NCBI RefSeq assembly: GCF_000178855.1
Contig: NZ_ADVG01000005.1
Span: forward strand, 930,001 to 994,000
Reading direction: 5' to 3'
Source: Ktedonobacter racemifer DSM 44963
Lineage (GTDB): Bacteria > Chloroflexota > Ktedonobacteria > Ktedonobacterales > Ktedonobacteraceae
Length of the DNA: 64,000 nt
Of this stretch, positions 50,791-60,237 are shown in pieces (positions within the stretch are counted from its first letter, which is position 1; every line of letters starts with the position of its first letter). The position numbers and the translations under genes are program-made. The notes beneath the pieces are model-generated. The model did no database searches, was not told the origin of the DNA, and saw nothing but the letters and a program-made list of their open reading frames with translations.

Positions 50791-53700
50791 ATGCCCAAAT
50801 CACCGCGATATGTGCTCATCTGGTCACATGAGCAAGAGCAGTATGGACTCCAGACACCAGAACAACCTGTTCAGTGGTTTCACCCGGGAGACGAAGCCGC
50901 ATTCGCGCGCTGGTTGGAAGCGCACACGTCTTTTGCCTTTGTGGGACAAGCTGGACGGCTCTCGGTGCTCAAAGAAGCCCGGCCTCGTGGAAGCGGCTAT
51001 TGGTACGCCTATCAAAAACAGGGCCGACAGACCCGGAAACGCTATCTGGGCCGCTCAAACCAGGTGACGTTCGCCCGCTTAGAGCAGGAAGCGCAGATCT
51101 TGACGAACCAGCCTGAGCTTTCCTCTTTTGCTCCTGAGCCTGGCACGCCGCCATCCGAGGCGCAGGGCATGCTGCTTTCCAGTAAACTCTCTCCTCCTCG
51201 CTTGCCGCACGCTCTCGTGGAACGCACTCGCTTGCTTGCAGATCTAGCTGCCATGGGCTCTTACCCGTTCACCCTTGTCTCGGCTGCTGCTGGTAGTGGC
51301 AAGACAACGCTGCTCGCGACATGGGTAGCATTCCAGAAGGCGCAGGCAAACAGCGGAAGGGCACAAGGAGCCGACCAGGCAGTGGCCTGGCTCTCCCTTG
51401 AGGAACTGGACGATGATCAGATCCGCTTCTGGGACCTGGTCATCGCCGCTCTGCGCGAGGCCTGTCCGACGCTGGGAAAGACAGCTCTTGCGCTGCTGCA
51501 CTCACCCCAGCCGCTTCCATTCTCAACCATGGTGACGGCATTCCTGCATGATCTTGAGCGAGTCACTCAGGACATCATCTTGATTCTGGATGATTACCAT
51601 GTCATCTCTGATCAGGCTATCTGTGATTCCCTGCTCTTTCTCCTCGATCATGCACCTGCTTCTCTGCACCTGGTTCTGGGCAGCCGCACCGACCCAGATC
51701 TTCCTCTCGCCCGGTTCCGCGTGCGTGGGCAGGTGCTGGAGATCCGCGATCAGGATTTGCGCTTTACTGATGTCGAGGCCGCCCACTTTCTGCGCGAGGC
51801 AATGGGCTTGCCCCTTTCAGAAGATGAGGTGGCCAGGCTCTCCCTGCGCACGGAGGGCTGGATCGCCGGGCTGCAACTGGCAGCGCTCTCCCTGCGCAAG
51901 CGATCCGATTCCGCTGCTTTTGTGAAGGATTTCACAGGCACCCACCGCTATCTGCTGGACTATGTTCAGCAAGATATTCTCGCACCATTGCCTCAGTCCC
52001 TCCAGGACTTTTTGCTTCAGACATCGATCGTCTCTCGCATGAATGCGGCCCTCTGCCAGGCCATCACCACCGGGACAAATACATCTGAGAGCCAGGAGAT
52101 GTTGCAAACCCTGGAACGGGCCAACCTCTTTCTCGTGCCGCTGGATGAGCATCGTCAGTGGTATCGCTACCATGATCTCTTTCGCGAGGCGCTGCTGGCG
52201 CGTTTGCATGCCAGTTCTCCACACCTGGTGCCGCCGTTGCATAGGCGCGCGGCCAGCTTTTATGAGGCTCAAGGTGAGTGGCGCGAGGCCATTACGCACG
52301 CGCTGGCTGCGGGTGACTCCTCCCTTGCCGCTTCCTTGATGGAAAAGGCATCGAGACCGTTCTGGTTTCGCGGGGAAGTCAGGACGATCCACACCTGGGT
52401 CTTCTCTTTGCCCGATGCCGATCTGAGTGCGCACTTGCCCCTGGCACTAGATGCCGCCCTGCGTTTCTTCGACGCGATGAACCTGAGCAATGAAACGCTC
52501 TATCTTGCCGTAGCTGCTCAGATAGAGCACACCTTTACCCGTGTGGAGGGGCTCCTGGAAGCAGCATCGCACTGGAAGTTCACCGAAGCTGAGCTGGCGC
52601 TGACCAGGCAACGTGTGCGCCTGTTACATACCTTGATCGAACTCAGGGAAATGCTCGCGCGCGATGATGCTGAACGCCTGCGCGATCTTATTCTGGAGCT
52701 TGAAGCACTGCCAGAAGATGAAGGGGCGAGCTGGAATATGATCCCGCTCTATCTCATCTTCTGGCTGACCACCGTGTATCAAGGATATGGTGTGGCTTTG
52801 ATACCTAAACTCCGCATGGTAAAGCAACAGTTACTACAGGCAGGAGACATCCTGATGGCCACGCGCGTCTTGAGCTGGTTGTCCTTTGTCTCTTCTGCTT
52901 ATGCTACCCAATTGCATCAGGGACAGCACGACGCGCTGTACGCCCTGGCCCTGGCGGAACAGATCGGCGCGCATACGCCCTGGGAAGGATATCTCTCGTA
53001 TTGCCTGTTTGGAATCTGTTATGCCTGGAATAAGCTGGATGAAGCATCTCACTGGCTCCAGCAACTGCGACATTTTGCGCGAGATTGGCAACATCTGCAA
53101 CTCCTGGTTGAAGGCGAGACCCTCGCGGTGCAACTTGGACTGGCACGAGGAGATGTTGTGGCCGCTCATGAGGCGTTGCACCGGCTTGAAGGGTTGCTTG
53201 AACAAGAAACGTTTGCCCATCATGCCCCCTGGGTAACGGTGTTGCGCGTCAAAATATGGCTGGCCGAGGGAAAGCTGGGCGAGGCATCAGCGTGGGCAGC
53301 GCACACCACCTTTTCCCCTGAGTCCTGGAGCCCCTTGCGCCGCTGGGAATTCCTGATACTGGTGCGGGTCTTGCTGGCCCAACAGCAGTACCAACAGGCG
53401 GTCGAGATGCTCGCACGCTTCAGCCAGTACCTTGACCAGGAAGGTTCGATTGACACCGTCCTCGAATTTCGCGCGCTCTCTGTCGTGGCTCTGCATCATG
53501 CAGGAAAGCTGGAACAGGCGGCACGTGTCGCGGCACACCTGTTCGCGATCACGGAGCCCCAGGGCCATCTGCGTGTCTATCTGGACGAAGGGATACTTAT
53601 GCATCAGGCGCTCTCCGCGTTGCAGGCTTCCGCACATCCGGGGAAGGATGAAGCTCCCGCAGAGGATGAACCCGGTAGCGCAACGGTTGTCATTTCGCGC

Positions 53701-54030
53701 ACTTACGTGTTACGCTTGCTTGCCGTTTTCGAGCAAGAGGCACTGCCAAGAAAGGGGGCTTCTCATCCCTCTTTGCCCCAGGCAACGCCTGTGTTGCCTG
53801 TGCCTGGACGTGTGGCTTCCGCCTCACCTGCGCCAGTCGAGCCGCTGACCAGGCGTGAACTGGAAGTCTTGCGCCTGCTGGCCGAAGGCGCTTCCAACCA
53901 ACAGATTGCTGCGGTGCTGGTGATCCAACTTTCCACCGTGAAGAAACATGTCGGCAGCCTCCTCGCGAAGCTGGGAGCAGAAAGCCGCACCCAGGCGCTT
54001 GTCAAGGCACGTGCCTTCTCCCTGCTGTAA
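50791..54030 (+). CDS. MalT-like STAND ATPase / LuxR-family regulator
   Basis: 1079 residues. An N-terminal ~110-residue module (IWSHEQEQYGLQTPEQPVQW, YWYAYQKQGRQTRKRYLGRS) precedes the signal ATPase: Walker A LVSAAAGSGKTTLLATWVAF (~167), Walker B DIILILDDYHVI, RFRVRGQVLEIR sensor. Then a winged-helix and long helical repeat region (residues ~400-950, TPR-like), and the C-terminal LuxR HTH LTRRELEVLRLLAEGASNQQ ending at ~1079. It is an ATP-dependent activator waiting for a ligand. The 77-residue gene downstream is a frequent companion. Confidence 0.92.
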   Translation: MPKSPRYVLIWSHEQEQYGLQTPEQPVQWFHPGDEAAFARWLEAHTSFAFVGQAGRLSVLKEARPRGSGYWYAYQKQGRQTRKRYLGRSNQVTFARLEQEAQILTNQPELSSFAPEPGTPPSEAQGMLLSSKLSPPRLPHALVERTRLLADLAAMGSYPFTLVSAAAGSGKTTLLATWVAFQKAQANSGRAQGADQAVAWLSLEELDDDQIRFWDLVIAALREACPTLGKTALALLHSPQPLPFSTMVTAFLHDLERVTQDIILILDDYHVISDQAICDSLLFLLDHAPASLHLVLGSRTDPDLPLARFRVRGQVLEIRDQDLRFTDVEAAHFLREAMGLPLSEDEVARLSLRTEGWIAGLQLAALSLRKRSDSAAFVKDFTGTHRYLLDYVQQDILAPLPQSLQDFLLQTSIVSRMNAALCQAITTGTNTSESQEMLQTLERANLFLVPLDEHRQWYRYHDLFREALLARLHASSPHLVPPLHRRAASFYEAQGEWREAITHALAAGDSSLAASLMEKASRPFWFRGEVRTIHTWVFSLPDADLSAHLPLALDAALRFFDAMNLSNETLYLAVAAQIEHTFTRVEGLLEAASHWKFTEAELALTRQRVRLLHTLIELREMLARDDAERLRDLILELEALPEDEGASWNMIPLYLIFWLTTVYQGYGVALIPKLRMVKQQLLQAGDILMATRVLSWLSFVSSAYATQLHQGQHDALYALALAEQIGAHTPWEGYLSYCLFGICYAWNKLDEASHWLQQLRHFARDWQHLQLLVEGETLAVQLGLARGDVVAAHEALHRLEGLLEQETFAHHAPWVTVLRVKIWLAEGKLGEASAWAAHTTFSPESWSPLRRWEFLILVRVLLAQQQYQQAVEMLARFSQYLDQEGSIDTVLEFRALSVVALHHAGKLEQAARVAAHLFAITEPQGHLRVYLDEGILMHQALSALQASAHPGKDEAPAEDEPGSATVVISRTYVLRLLAVFEQEALPRKGASHPSLPQATPVLPVPGRVASASPAPVEPLTRRELEVLRLLAEGASNQQIAAVLVIQLSTVKKHVGSLLAKLGAESRTQALVKARAFSLL

Positions 54031-54161
54031 GCGTGTTCCTCCCCAACACCCACCTTCTTTCCCAAGAAAATGCTACCCCAGGGTAGACTTTTGGTGACTG
54101 CTTGTGCCTCATCTCTGCGCTATCCTTGTGTATGTGGAGATCATGCAAGGAGAAAAAACTG

Positions 54162-54392
54162 ATGAACTACCAGATTCGGATTAAAGGACATCTCGATCTC
54201 TCCTGGCAAGACTGGTTGGCGGGACTTCAGATCGTGCATGAGCCATCTGGAACCACGCTGCTTTCCGGTCCCTTGCCTGATCAGGCAGCGCTCTTTGGCG
54301 TACTGCTCAAGATCCATCGCCTTGGGCTCACCCTGCTCTCACTTGAAGCACGAAATGGAGCCGCTGCGCACGAGACAGGGGGTGATCTCTGA
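54162..54392 (+). CDS. Small conserved protein downstream of the MalT-like regulator
   Basis: 76 residues from the ATG at 54162 with AAGGAG upstream. MNYQIRIKGHLDLSWQDWLA then PSGTTLLSGPLPDQAALFGV and LLKIHRLGLTLLSLE. I recall small proteins of this GHLD..W..W..G / LSGPLPDQAAL.G.L..I...GL.L.S pattern beside MalT-like and LuxR regulators in Ktedonobacteria and related Chloroflexota. The reading is a compact alpha/beta domain with no catalytic motif. Probably a small partner or sensor; function unknown. Confidence 0.7.
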   Translation: MNYQIRIKGHLDLSWQDWLAGLQIVHEPSGTTLLSGPLPDQAALFGVLLKIHRLGLTLLSLEARNGAAAHETGGDL

Positions 54393-54547
54393 CAGAAGCA
54401 AAAAGGATGCAGAAGCGTTTCTGGTTGCGTGAGCACGGGCCACGAATGGTCCTCCCGCATACGCACGGAAAGCCGGTCACATTTCTGCGCGATGGTTCGT
54501 CAGAAGAGTGACGAGCGAAAACACCACTAGAGTCTAGTTCAAAGAGC

Positions 54548-54564
54548 CGACTGCGGTGCAGTCG
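54548..54564. other. Short perfect hairpin
   Basis: CGACTGC-ggt-GCAGTCG, 7-bp stem and 3-base loop, 54 bases before the VOC gene. It may be a regulator site or leader structure. The gap 54393-54617 has no gene. Confidence 0.35.
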
Positions 54565-54617
54565 AGAAGGACACACAACACGCTGTTTTACCACAGATGA
54601 AAGGGTAGATTATAACA

Positions 54618-54989
54618 ATGGCTAATGAAAAAATTCTGATGTTGCAGATGGCAGTCACCGATATGGCGAAGGCCAAAGCCTTCTACGCGGAGCAATTGGG
54701 CTTTAAAGTCACCAAAGACTACGGGAAGGGCGATCGGCACTGGGTCTCGCTTGAGCTCCCAGGAGGAGGTCCCTCGCTGACGCTTTCGACCATGCATGTA
54801 AACATGAAACCGGGTACGATGAATCTCTATCTCTCGACTTCAGATATTGAAGCGGCGCACGAGCAGCTCAAAGCAAAGGGCGTCGAAGTCAACGATGTTC
54901 AGGATAACCTGTATGGCCCGGGTTCTGGCGTCAAGTGGTTTGACCTCAATGATCCCGATGGCAACCGGTGGCTGATGGTTCAGTCCTAG
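54618..54989 (+). CDS. VOC/glyoxalase-family protein
   Basis: 123 residues. MLQMAVTDMAKAKAFYAEQL, GFKVTKDYGKGDRHWVSLEL, NLYLSTSDIEAAHEQLKAKG, VKWFDLNDPDGNRWLMVQS. A paired beta-alpha-beta-beta-beta fold with the usual DPDGN ending. Metal ligands are incomplete, as in many VOC binding or antibiotic-sequestering proteins. Single gene; role unknown. Confidence 0.88.
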   Translation: MANEKILMLQMAVTDMAKAKAFYAEQLGFKVTKDYGKGDRHWVSLELPGGGPSLTLSTMHVNMKPGTMNLYLSTSDIEAAHEQLKAKGVEVNDVQDNLYGPGSGVKWFDLNDPDGNRWLMVQS

Positions 54990-55208
54990 TCGCCACAGCT
55001 CAGTCTTCTGGCGATCATCATTCCTATGATCGCTGTGACCAACCGCTTCAACCGTCAACGCTCCCACCAGACAGGGAGCAGGTCAGAACGAATCAGACGA
55101 CTGGAGACGGGCACATCGGCGCGAAGCTGGATCATTCGAGGCGTCGCGCCGATTGTCTTACATCTTGCTCAACTTACTCTGAGTTGAGCAGAAAAATCAG
55201 GAGAATGT

Positions 55209-55649
55209 ATGAAACAGTCCTGGCAAGATTTTGCGCTCACTGAACCAGAACTCCCTGCCTTTGGGGAGGCTCGCTTAAAAAGTGGTCCAGCATATCTGGC
55301 CACCGTTCGTGCTGACGGAATGCCCCGAGTTCATCCTGTGACGCCAATTATAGGCGAGGGGCATCTTTTCTTGTTTATGGAGCCAACCTCTCCGAAAGGG
55401 CATGATGTACAGCGTGGTTCTGGCTATGCGTTGCATTGTGGGGTAAGCAGCAATGATGGTGGTGAAGGAGAGTTTAGGCTGGCAGGGCATGCTCTTTTCA
55501 CTGATAATCCGGCTATGCGGGAGCTTGCTGCTACATATGGGTATCAGCCGCAGAATCCTTATATTTTATTTGAGTTGACTGTAGAAAGCGCGTTTTCAAC
55601 GATATACTCCGATACTGGTGAGCCGATACGGAAAAGATGGAAGGGCTAG
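55209..55649 (+). CDS. Pyridoxamine 5'-phosphate oxidase-family protein
   Basis: 146 residues. Split-barrel flavin-binding fold: SGPAYLATVRADGMPRVHPV, TPIIGEGHLFLFMEPTSPKG, YALHCGVSSNDGGEGEFRLA, GHALFTDNP. Such proteins bind FMN, F420 or heme; the exact cofactor cannot be told. AGGAGA lies before the ATG. It precedes the UvrA-like gene by 175 bases. Confidence 0.85.
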   Translation: MKQSWQDFALTEPELPAFGEARLKSGPAYLATVRADGMPRVHPVTPIIGEGHLFLFMEPTSPKGHDVQRGSGYALHCGVSSNDGGEGEFRLAGHALFTDNPAMRELAATYGYQPQNPYILFELTVESAFSTIYSDTGEPIRKRWKG

Positions 55650-55824
55650 AAACGTCGTGGTCGAGATACGAGCAAAAAGAGAAGAAGTTTTGCCAATCCT
55701 TCTGTGTTATACTGCTCCTTGGTACAGCCAGGAGCGGAGACGCGAAGGGCCTGAACAAAGGCGTTCCGACAACGGAAGAAAGGCGAAAGCCTGGTGAAAA
55801 GATCCGGAGGGAACAGAGATCAGC

Positions 55825-58047
55825 ATGGTTCAAGAATATATCGAGATTCGTGGCGCTCGCGAGAACAATTTGAAGGATGTCGAGCTTCGGCTGCCCAAGC
55901 GCAAAATTACCATTTTTACCGGCGTGTCTGGTTCGGGGAAGTCATCGGTGGTCTTTGATACCATTGCCAACGAAGCACAGCGGCTGTTATTTGAGAATTT
56001 TAGCATGTTCATTCGCAACTTCCTGCCGCACTACCCTCAACCAGACGCCGATGCGATTGAGAACCTGAGCATGGCGGTGATTGTTGATCAGAAACGTCTG
56101 GGTGGGGGATCGCAATCGACGGTGGGCACGGTTACTGACATCGCGTCTGTGTTGCGCCTACTCTTTTCGCGGATCGGCCAACCCTACGTGGGCTCTGCCA
56201 ATGCGTTTTCCTTCAACGATCCCCAGGGCATGTGCCTGGAGTGTAATGGGCTTGGCCGCAAGGTCGGCATTACCTCGCAAGATCTGATTGATACAACAAA
56301 ATCACTGAACGAGGGCGCTGTCATCGCCCCAGGACTGGCCGGCTGGGAAAGCGAGCTTTACGCGAATTCTGGCTACTTCGACAACGACAAGAAGATAGCC
56401 GATTATACACCAGAGGAACTGGACCTGCTTCTCTACAGCGAACCGCGTAAACATACAGGTCTGGCGTACAACACCTATGAGGGCCTGGCATACAAGTTCA
56501 ATCGCAAGTTCGTTGCGCGGGACATTCAGACGCTCTCGCCTCGCATCCGGCAAAAGGTCGAGCCTTTATTGAAGCTCGGCCCCTGTCCGCTCTGCCGGGG
56601 TACACGGCTCAACCAGGCCGCCTTAAACTGTAAGGTCAAGGGGTACACTATTGCCGACATGGCAGCGATGGAAGTTGATGAGCTTTTAGAGGTAGTCAAG
56701 GGTATCACAGAACCGGCGGCGGCGCCAATCGTTCGCACGTTGACCGAACGGCTGCAACATCTGGTGGAGATTGGCCTGGAGTATCTCAGCCTGGAGCGCG
56801 CCACCGATACGCTGTCCGGGGGTGAGTCACAGCGCGTGAAGATAGTCAAGCATCTCAACGGGAGCCTCGTGGATGTCATGTATATCTTTGACGAGCCGAG
56901 CGTCGGACTGCACCCGCGGGATGTTCATCGCCTGAACGAACTCCTGGTGCAATTGCGCGATAAAGGTAATACAGTCATTGTAGTGGAGCATGATCCCGAT
57001 GTCATAAAAGTCGCGGATTATCTTGTCGATATGGGGCCGTATGCTGGGAGCGAGGGCGGCCAGGTCGTGTATGAAGGCAACTACGCAGGCCTGCTTGCTG
57101 CCGACACGCTGACCGGCAACCATTTGCTGCGTACCAGGCCGCTCAAGGACACCTTCCGCCATGCGACCGGCAGCCTGCCGATTGTCCGCGCCACCGTCAA
57201 CAATCTGAAAAACGTCAGTGTGGATATTCCCACCGGCGTCCTGACGGTCATCACCGGCGTGGCCGGCTCGGGCAAGAGTTCGCTGATCAATGAAGCCTTC
57301 CTGAGCCAGCACCGCGAGGCGGTGGTGATTGACCAGGCGTCCCTGAGCACCTCCAGCCGTTCTAATCCCGCGACCTATACTGGCATCATGGACGATGTGC
57401 GCAAGGCCTTTGCTGTGGCCAACAATGCCGATGCTGGTCTGTTCAGTTTTAACTCAAAGGGCGCCTGTCCCAACTGCCAGGGTCTCGGTGTAACCTACAC
57501 CGACCTCGGCTTTCTTGAGGGTGTCAAGCTTCCCTGCGAAGTATGCGGTGGGAGACGCTTTAAGGACGAGGTGCTGGTCTACACCTTAAACGGAAAATCC
57601 ATCGCTGACGTGCTGGGTATGACCATTCACCAGGCGCTGGAGTTTTTTACCATCAAAGAAGTGCTGCCCAAACTCCAGGCACTGAGCGACGTGGGCCTGG
57701 ACTACCTGACCCTCGGCCAGCCCCTGAGCACCCTCTCAGGCGGCGAGTGCCAGCGTATCAAACTGGCCAGCGAACTCCATAAACGGGGTAGCATCTATAT
57801 CATGGACGAGCCGACCACCGGTCTGCACCTCTCAGATATCGGTCGCCTGCTCACCATCATGAATCGGCTGGTCGATGGCGGCAATACCGTGATTGTGATC
57901 GAGCACCACCTGGATATCATTCGCAACGCCGACTGGATCATCGACATGGGACCAGAGGGTGGCAACAAGGGAGGCACAGTCATCTTCGAGGGCACACCCC
58001 GCGACCTGCTCGGCGCGACGCACTCGCTGACGAGCCAGTATCTGTAA
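55825..58047 (+). CDS. UvrA-like ABC ATPase (UvrA2/DrrC type)
   Basis: 740 residues, about 200 shorter than housekeeping UvrA. Two ABC modules: Walker A IFTGVSGSGKSSVVFDTIA (~35) with signature DTLSGGESQRVKIVKHL and Walker B MYIFDEPSVGLHPRD; second Walker A VITGVAGSGKSSLINEAFL (~477) with LSTLSGGECQRIKLASEL and IYIMDEPTTGLHLSD. Zinc sites CLECNGLG, CPLCRGTRL, CPNCQGLG and CEVCGGRRF. The UvrB-binding region appears absent, as in UvrA2/DrrC proteins linked to drug resistance rather than general repair. GGAGG precedes the ATG. Confidence 0.92.
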   Translation: MVQEYIEIRGARENNLKDVELRLPKRKITIFTGVSGSGKSSVVFDTIANEAQRLLFENFSMFIRNFLPHYPQPDADAIENLSMAVIVDQKRLGGGSQSTVGTVTDIASVLRLLFSRIGQPYVGSANAFSFNDPQGMCLECNGLGRKVGITSQDLIDTTKSLNEGAVIAPGLAGWESELYANSGYFDNDKKIADYTPEELDLLLYSEPRKHTGLAYNTYEGLAYKFNRKFVARDIQTLSPRIRQKVEPLLKLGPCPLCRGTRLNQAALNCKVKGYTIADMAAMEVDELLEVVKGITEPAAAPIVRTLTERLQHLVEIGLEYLSLERATDTLSGGESQRVKIVKHLNGSLVDVMYIFDEPSVGLHPRDVHRLNELLVQLRDKGNTVIVVEHDPDVIKVADYLVDMGPYAGSEGGQVVYEGNYAGLLAADTLTGNHLLRTRPLKDTFRHATGSLPIVRATVNNLKNVSVDIPTGVLTVITGVAGSGKSSLINEAFLSQHREAVVIDQASLSTSSRSNPATYTGIMDDVRKAFAVANNADAGLFSFNSKGACPNCQGLGVTYTDLGFLEGVKLPCEVCGGRRFKDEVLVYTLNGKSIADVLGMTIHQALEFFTIKEVLPKLQALSDVGLDYLTLGQPLSTLSGGECQRIKLASELHKRGSIYIMDEPTTGLHLSDIGRLLTIMNRLVDGGNTVIVIEHHLDIIRNADWIIDMGPEGGNKGGTVIFEGTPRDLLGATHSLTSQYL

Positions 58048-58118
58048 CAGATCTGGTTAGCCGATCTGGTCAGGGCGGAGGCGTAGAAGTAGAGCTGCTG
58101 CTGGTAGAAACCCGAACA

Positions 58119-58700
58119 GTGAAGCAAACATGGTTGAGTGGCTTTGATCTGCTCGTCCGCACCAAGGAGATCCGTCTGCTCACGAGCTTATCAGTGCTCT
58201 TCTTTTTCTCGTATGGTCCTCTCGAAGCAGCCCTGCCTCTCTACAGCGACAAGATCCTGCATGCTGGAGTCCAAGGATACGGCTTGCTCTGGACGGGCTT
58301 TGGGGTAGGAGCACTGATCGGCGCGTTGTTCACCAGTTTCGTTGCTGCCCGGTTCCGGCCAGGGTTGAGCCAACCGCTGATCGCTCTCCTGTGGGGAGGC
58401 TTCCTTTGCCCGCTGATGATCTTCCATTCGTTGCCCCTGGCGCTCCTGTGTCTCGCTCTGGGAGCGTGCTCCTGGGCTCCGTATGTGCTGATAGAAGCCT
58501 CACTGTTGCAGCGACTCATTCCGCCGACCATGCGAGGACAGATCTTCGGTGCGCGTCTTGCTCTGACGACTGCGGCGACACCACTGGGAACATTGATGGG
58601 CGGGCTCCTTCTCCAATACCTTTCACCTGCACTGGTGATTGGTCTTTCTGGCATCGCATGTATGCTGGCGGGGACAAGAGCGGAGCGCTCAGCTTTCTGA
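58119..58700 (+). pseudogene. MFS transporter, C-terminal half only
   Basis: 193 residues (GTG start). Begins at a mid-protein landmark of MFS efflux pumps, SGFDLLVRTKEIRLLTSLSV, then TM7-TM12: PLEAALPLYSDKILHAGVQG, YGLLWTGFGVGALIGALFTS, APYVLIEASLLQRLIPPTMR and GQIFGARLALTTAATPLGTL. The six N-terminal helices are absent; upstream is the UvrA-like stop. The frame stays open back into that gene's end. Likely a truncated remnant. Confidence 0.75.
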
Positions 58701-59007
58701 CAGGAAGAGGCGATATCCCGGCGCTGGAGAAGGCACCCAAACCCCTCCTTGGCTAATAAATAAAGAAACGGAACAGAAAAGATGTCAAGTCAAAGAGATG
58801 CCCTTGCAGGAGATCGCTCCGATGAGGCTATTGGGTACAAAGCGGGGTTATGGTCCAATTTGGTATAGACTCATCTGGCTTGCAAGGCAGATTTAAGGGG
58901 ATAAGTATTTTAAAACCCGTGACTATGCGATATACTGAAGGGCATTTAAAAACCCATGCTTGACCCCTTTACCGCTTGCCTACTTAAGCTCAGGCCGCTC
59001 CAAAATT
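58701..59007. other. Gene-free gap
   Basis: No gene recognised between the MFS remnant and the IS1 element. An AT-rich patch (GATATACTGAAGGGCATTTA, near 58929) is the only notable sequence. Confidence 0.4.
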
Positions 59008-60058
59008 GGTAGTGACTCTATTTAGGAGTGGTGTAGAGAGAAGTAGTCAAGAACGCGATCCAGGACCAGGGATGGTCGGTGAGTCCCAAGGCCATGGCAG
59101 GAGTGCGTGGCTGATAGCGTCGCGACTGCGCAGGCATTGGGAGACGTAATACGCGATGAGGGCGTATCCAATTGTGTTCAAAAAGCTGCAGGTGGACCAG
59201 GGCATCCCAGGTAGCGTCCCGTTTGGCAAAGGCATGGGTCTTGCGGGTGAGGGCATTGAGCCGATCGCGGAGCATGCCGTTGACCCGCTCAATATGGACG
59301 GTTCCGGGTTGGGTGATCACCTCGCCCAAGGCGGCACGGATCTCAACGGAGAGCAGTTTCCCATGCTCATCACGATGCTTGATGGTCTGCGTCAAACGCA
59401 CGTATGGGGGCATCACCAGTGGGGGACGTCCGCGCTGCCCGGCGCGCAGCGGCTGGCGATAGGCTCGTTTGAGAATCGCGGCATAGCCCCGCCAGCCATC
59501 GCTGCACCAGTTCAACGGATGGCCCTGCGTGCGTGCTACGGTGAGGGTGACCGCTCGCTCGACGAGATCGTCGCCGATGCGTCCTGTGGCACAGGCGGCG
59601 ATGAAGCGGCTGGGGCGATCTTGGACGAGGCATCCCCAGCGTTCACCGGCATCAGCTTCGTCGGGGGCTCCGTTTTTTTGCGCACGAAAGACCAAAACTC
59701 GTCGATTTCGACCGTTGAGAGGTGCAGATCCTGTGTGAAGATATTCGTCAAGGCCTCCGCATGCTCGCCTGCTCGCCGCAGCCATTGGCCAATCGTCTCG
59801 TACTTGTGGCCTGTAATCTCTTCCGCCGCCCGCAGACTTCCTCGGCGCATCACGACCAGGAGCGCTTGAGCCACCTCGGCTACTGGCGTATGCAGACCAT
59901 ACATCGGTGTGCCTTCCGTTTCGCCAAAGAAGCGGCCGCATCCACGACACTGATAGCGCTGTCGTCCTTTGCTACTGCCATTGCGAATGACGTGTGGCTG
60001 CGCACACGCAGGATTGGGGCATGCTGTATAGCTTTCCGTCATCGTGGCTCTGATTGCC
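59008..60058 (-). mobile_element. IS1-family insertion sequence
   Basis: About 1.05 kb. Ends read inward GGCAATCAGAGCCAC (60058) and GGTAGTGACTCTATT (59008), imperfect inverted repeats of IS1 type starting GG. One transposase gene in two frames fills it. A fragment of its 5' end is repeated, inverted, at 61972-62010 beyond the ISL3 element. Confidence 0.75.
59018..60042 (-). CDS. IS1-family transposase (InsAB' by -1 frameshift)
   Basis: Frame 1 from the ATG at 60042 gives the zinc-finger/HTH part: CPNPACAQPHVIRNGSSKGR, QRYQCRGCGRFF, AAEEITGHKYETIGQWLRRA and the first catalytic Asp in STVEIDEFWSFVRKK. A slip at AAAAAAAC (59672-59679) enters the -1 frame: GAPDEADAGERWGCLVQDRP, LNWCSDGWRGYAAILKRAYR (second Asp) and TVHIERVNGMLRDRLNAL (Glu), ending at 59018. 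Together they make a complete DDE transposase. IS1 itself uses the same kind of A-run slip. Confidence 0.85.
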
Positions 60059-60237
60059 TTTTGGTGATCAAGTAGCGCAGAGACAAGAAGCGATTGGAGA
60101 AAAGCCAGAGAGCTTTCCTCCAGCCTTCCAAGAGCGTGTCAGCCCACATGCTTCATCCAACGATGGTTCTGGAGATGGAGCGGAGACACGAGCCCGATAA
60201 GGAGGAAACTCGCCTCATCTGGGTCTTGAAAGCTGAC

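Noticed and set aside
59156..59869. 237-codon plus-strand frame opposite the IS1 transposase
   Set aside because: Antisense of IS1; the minus strand carries the catalytic motifs and the slippery site.
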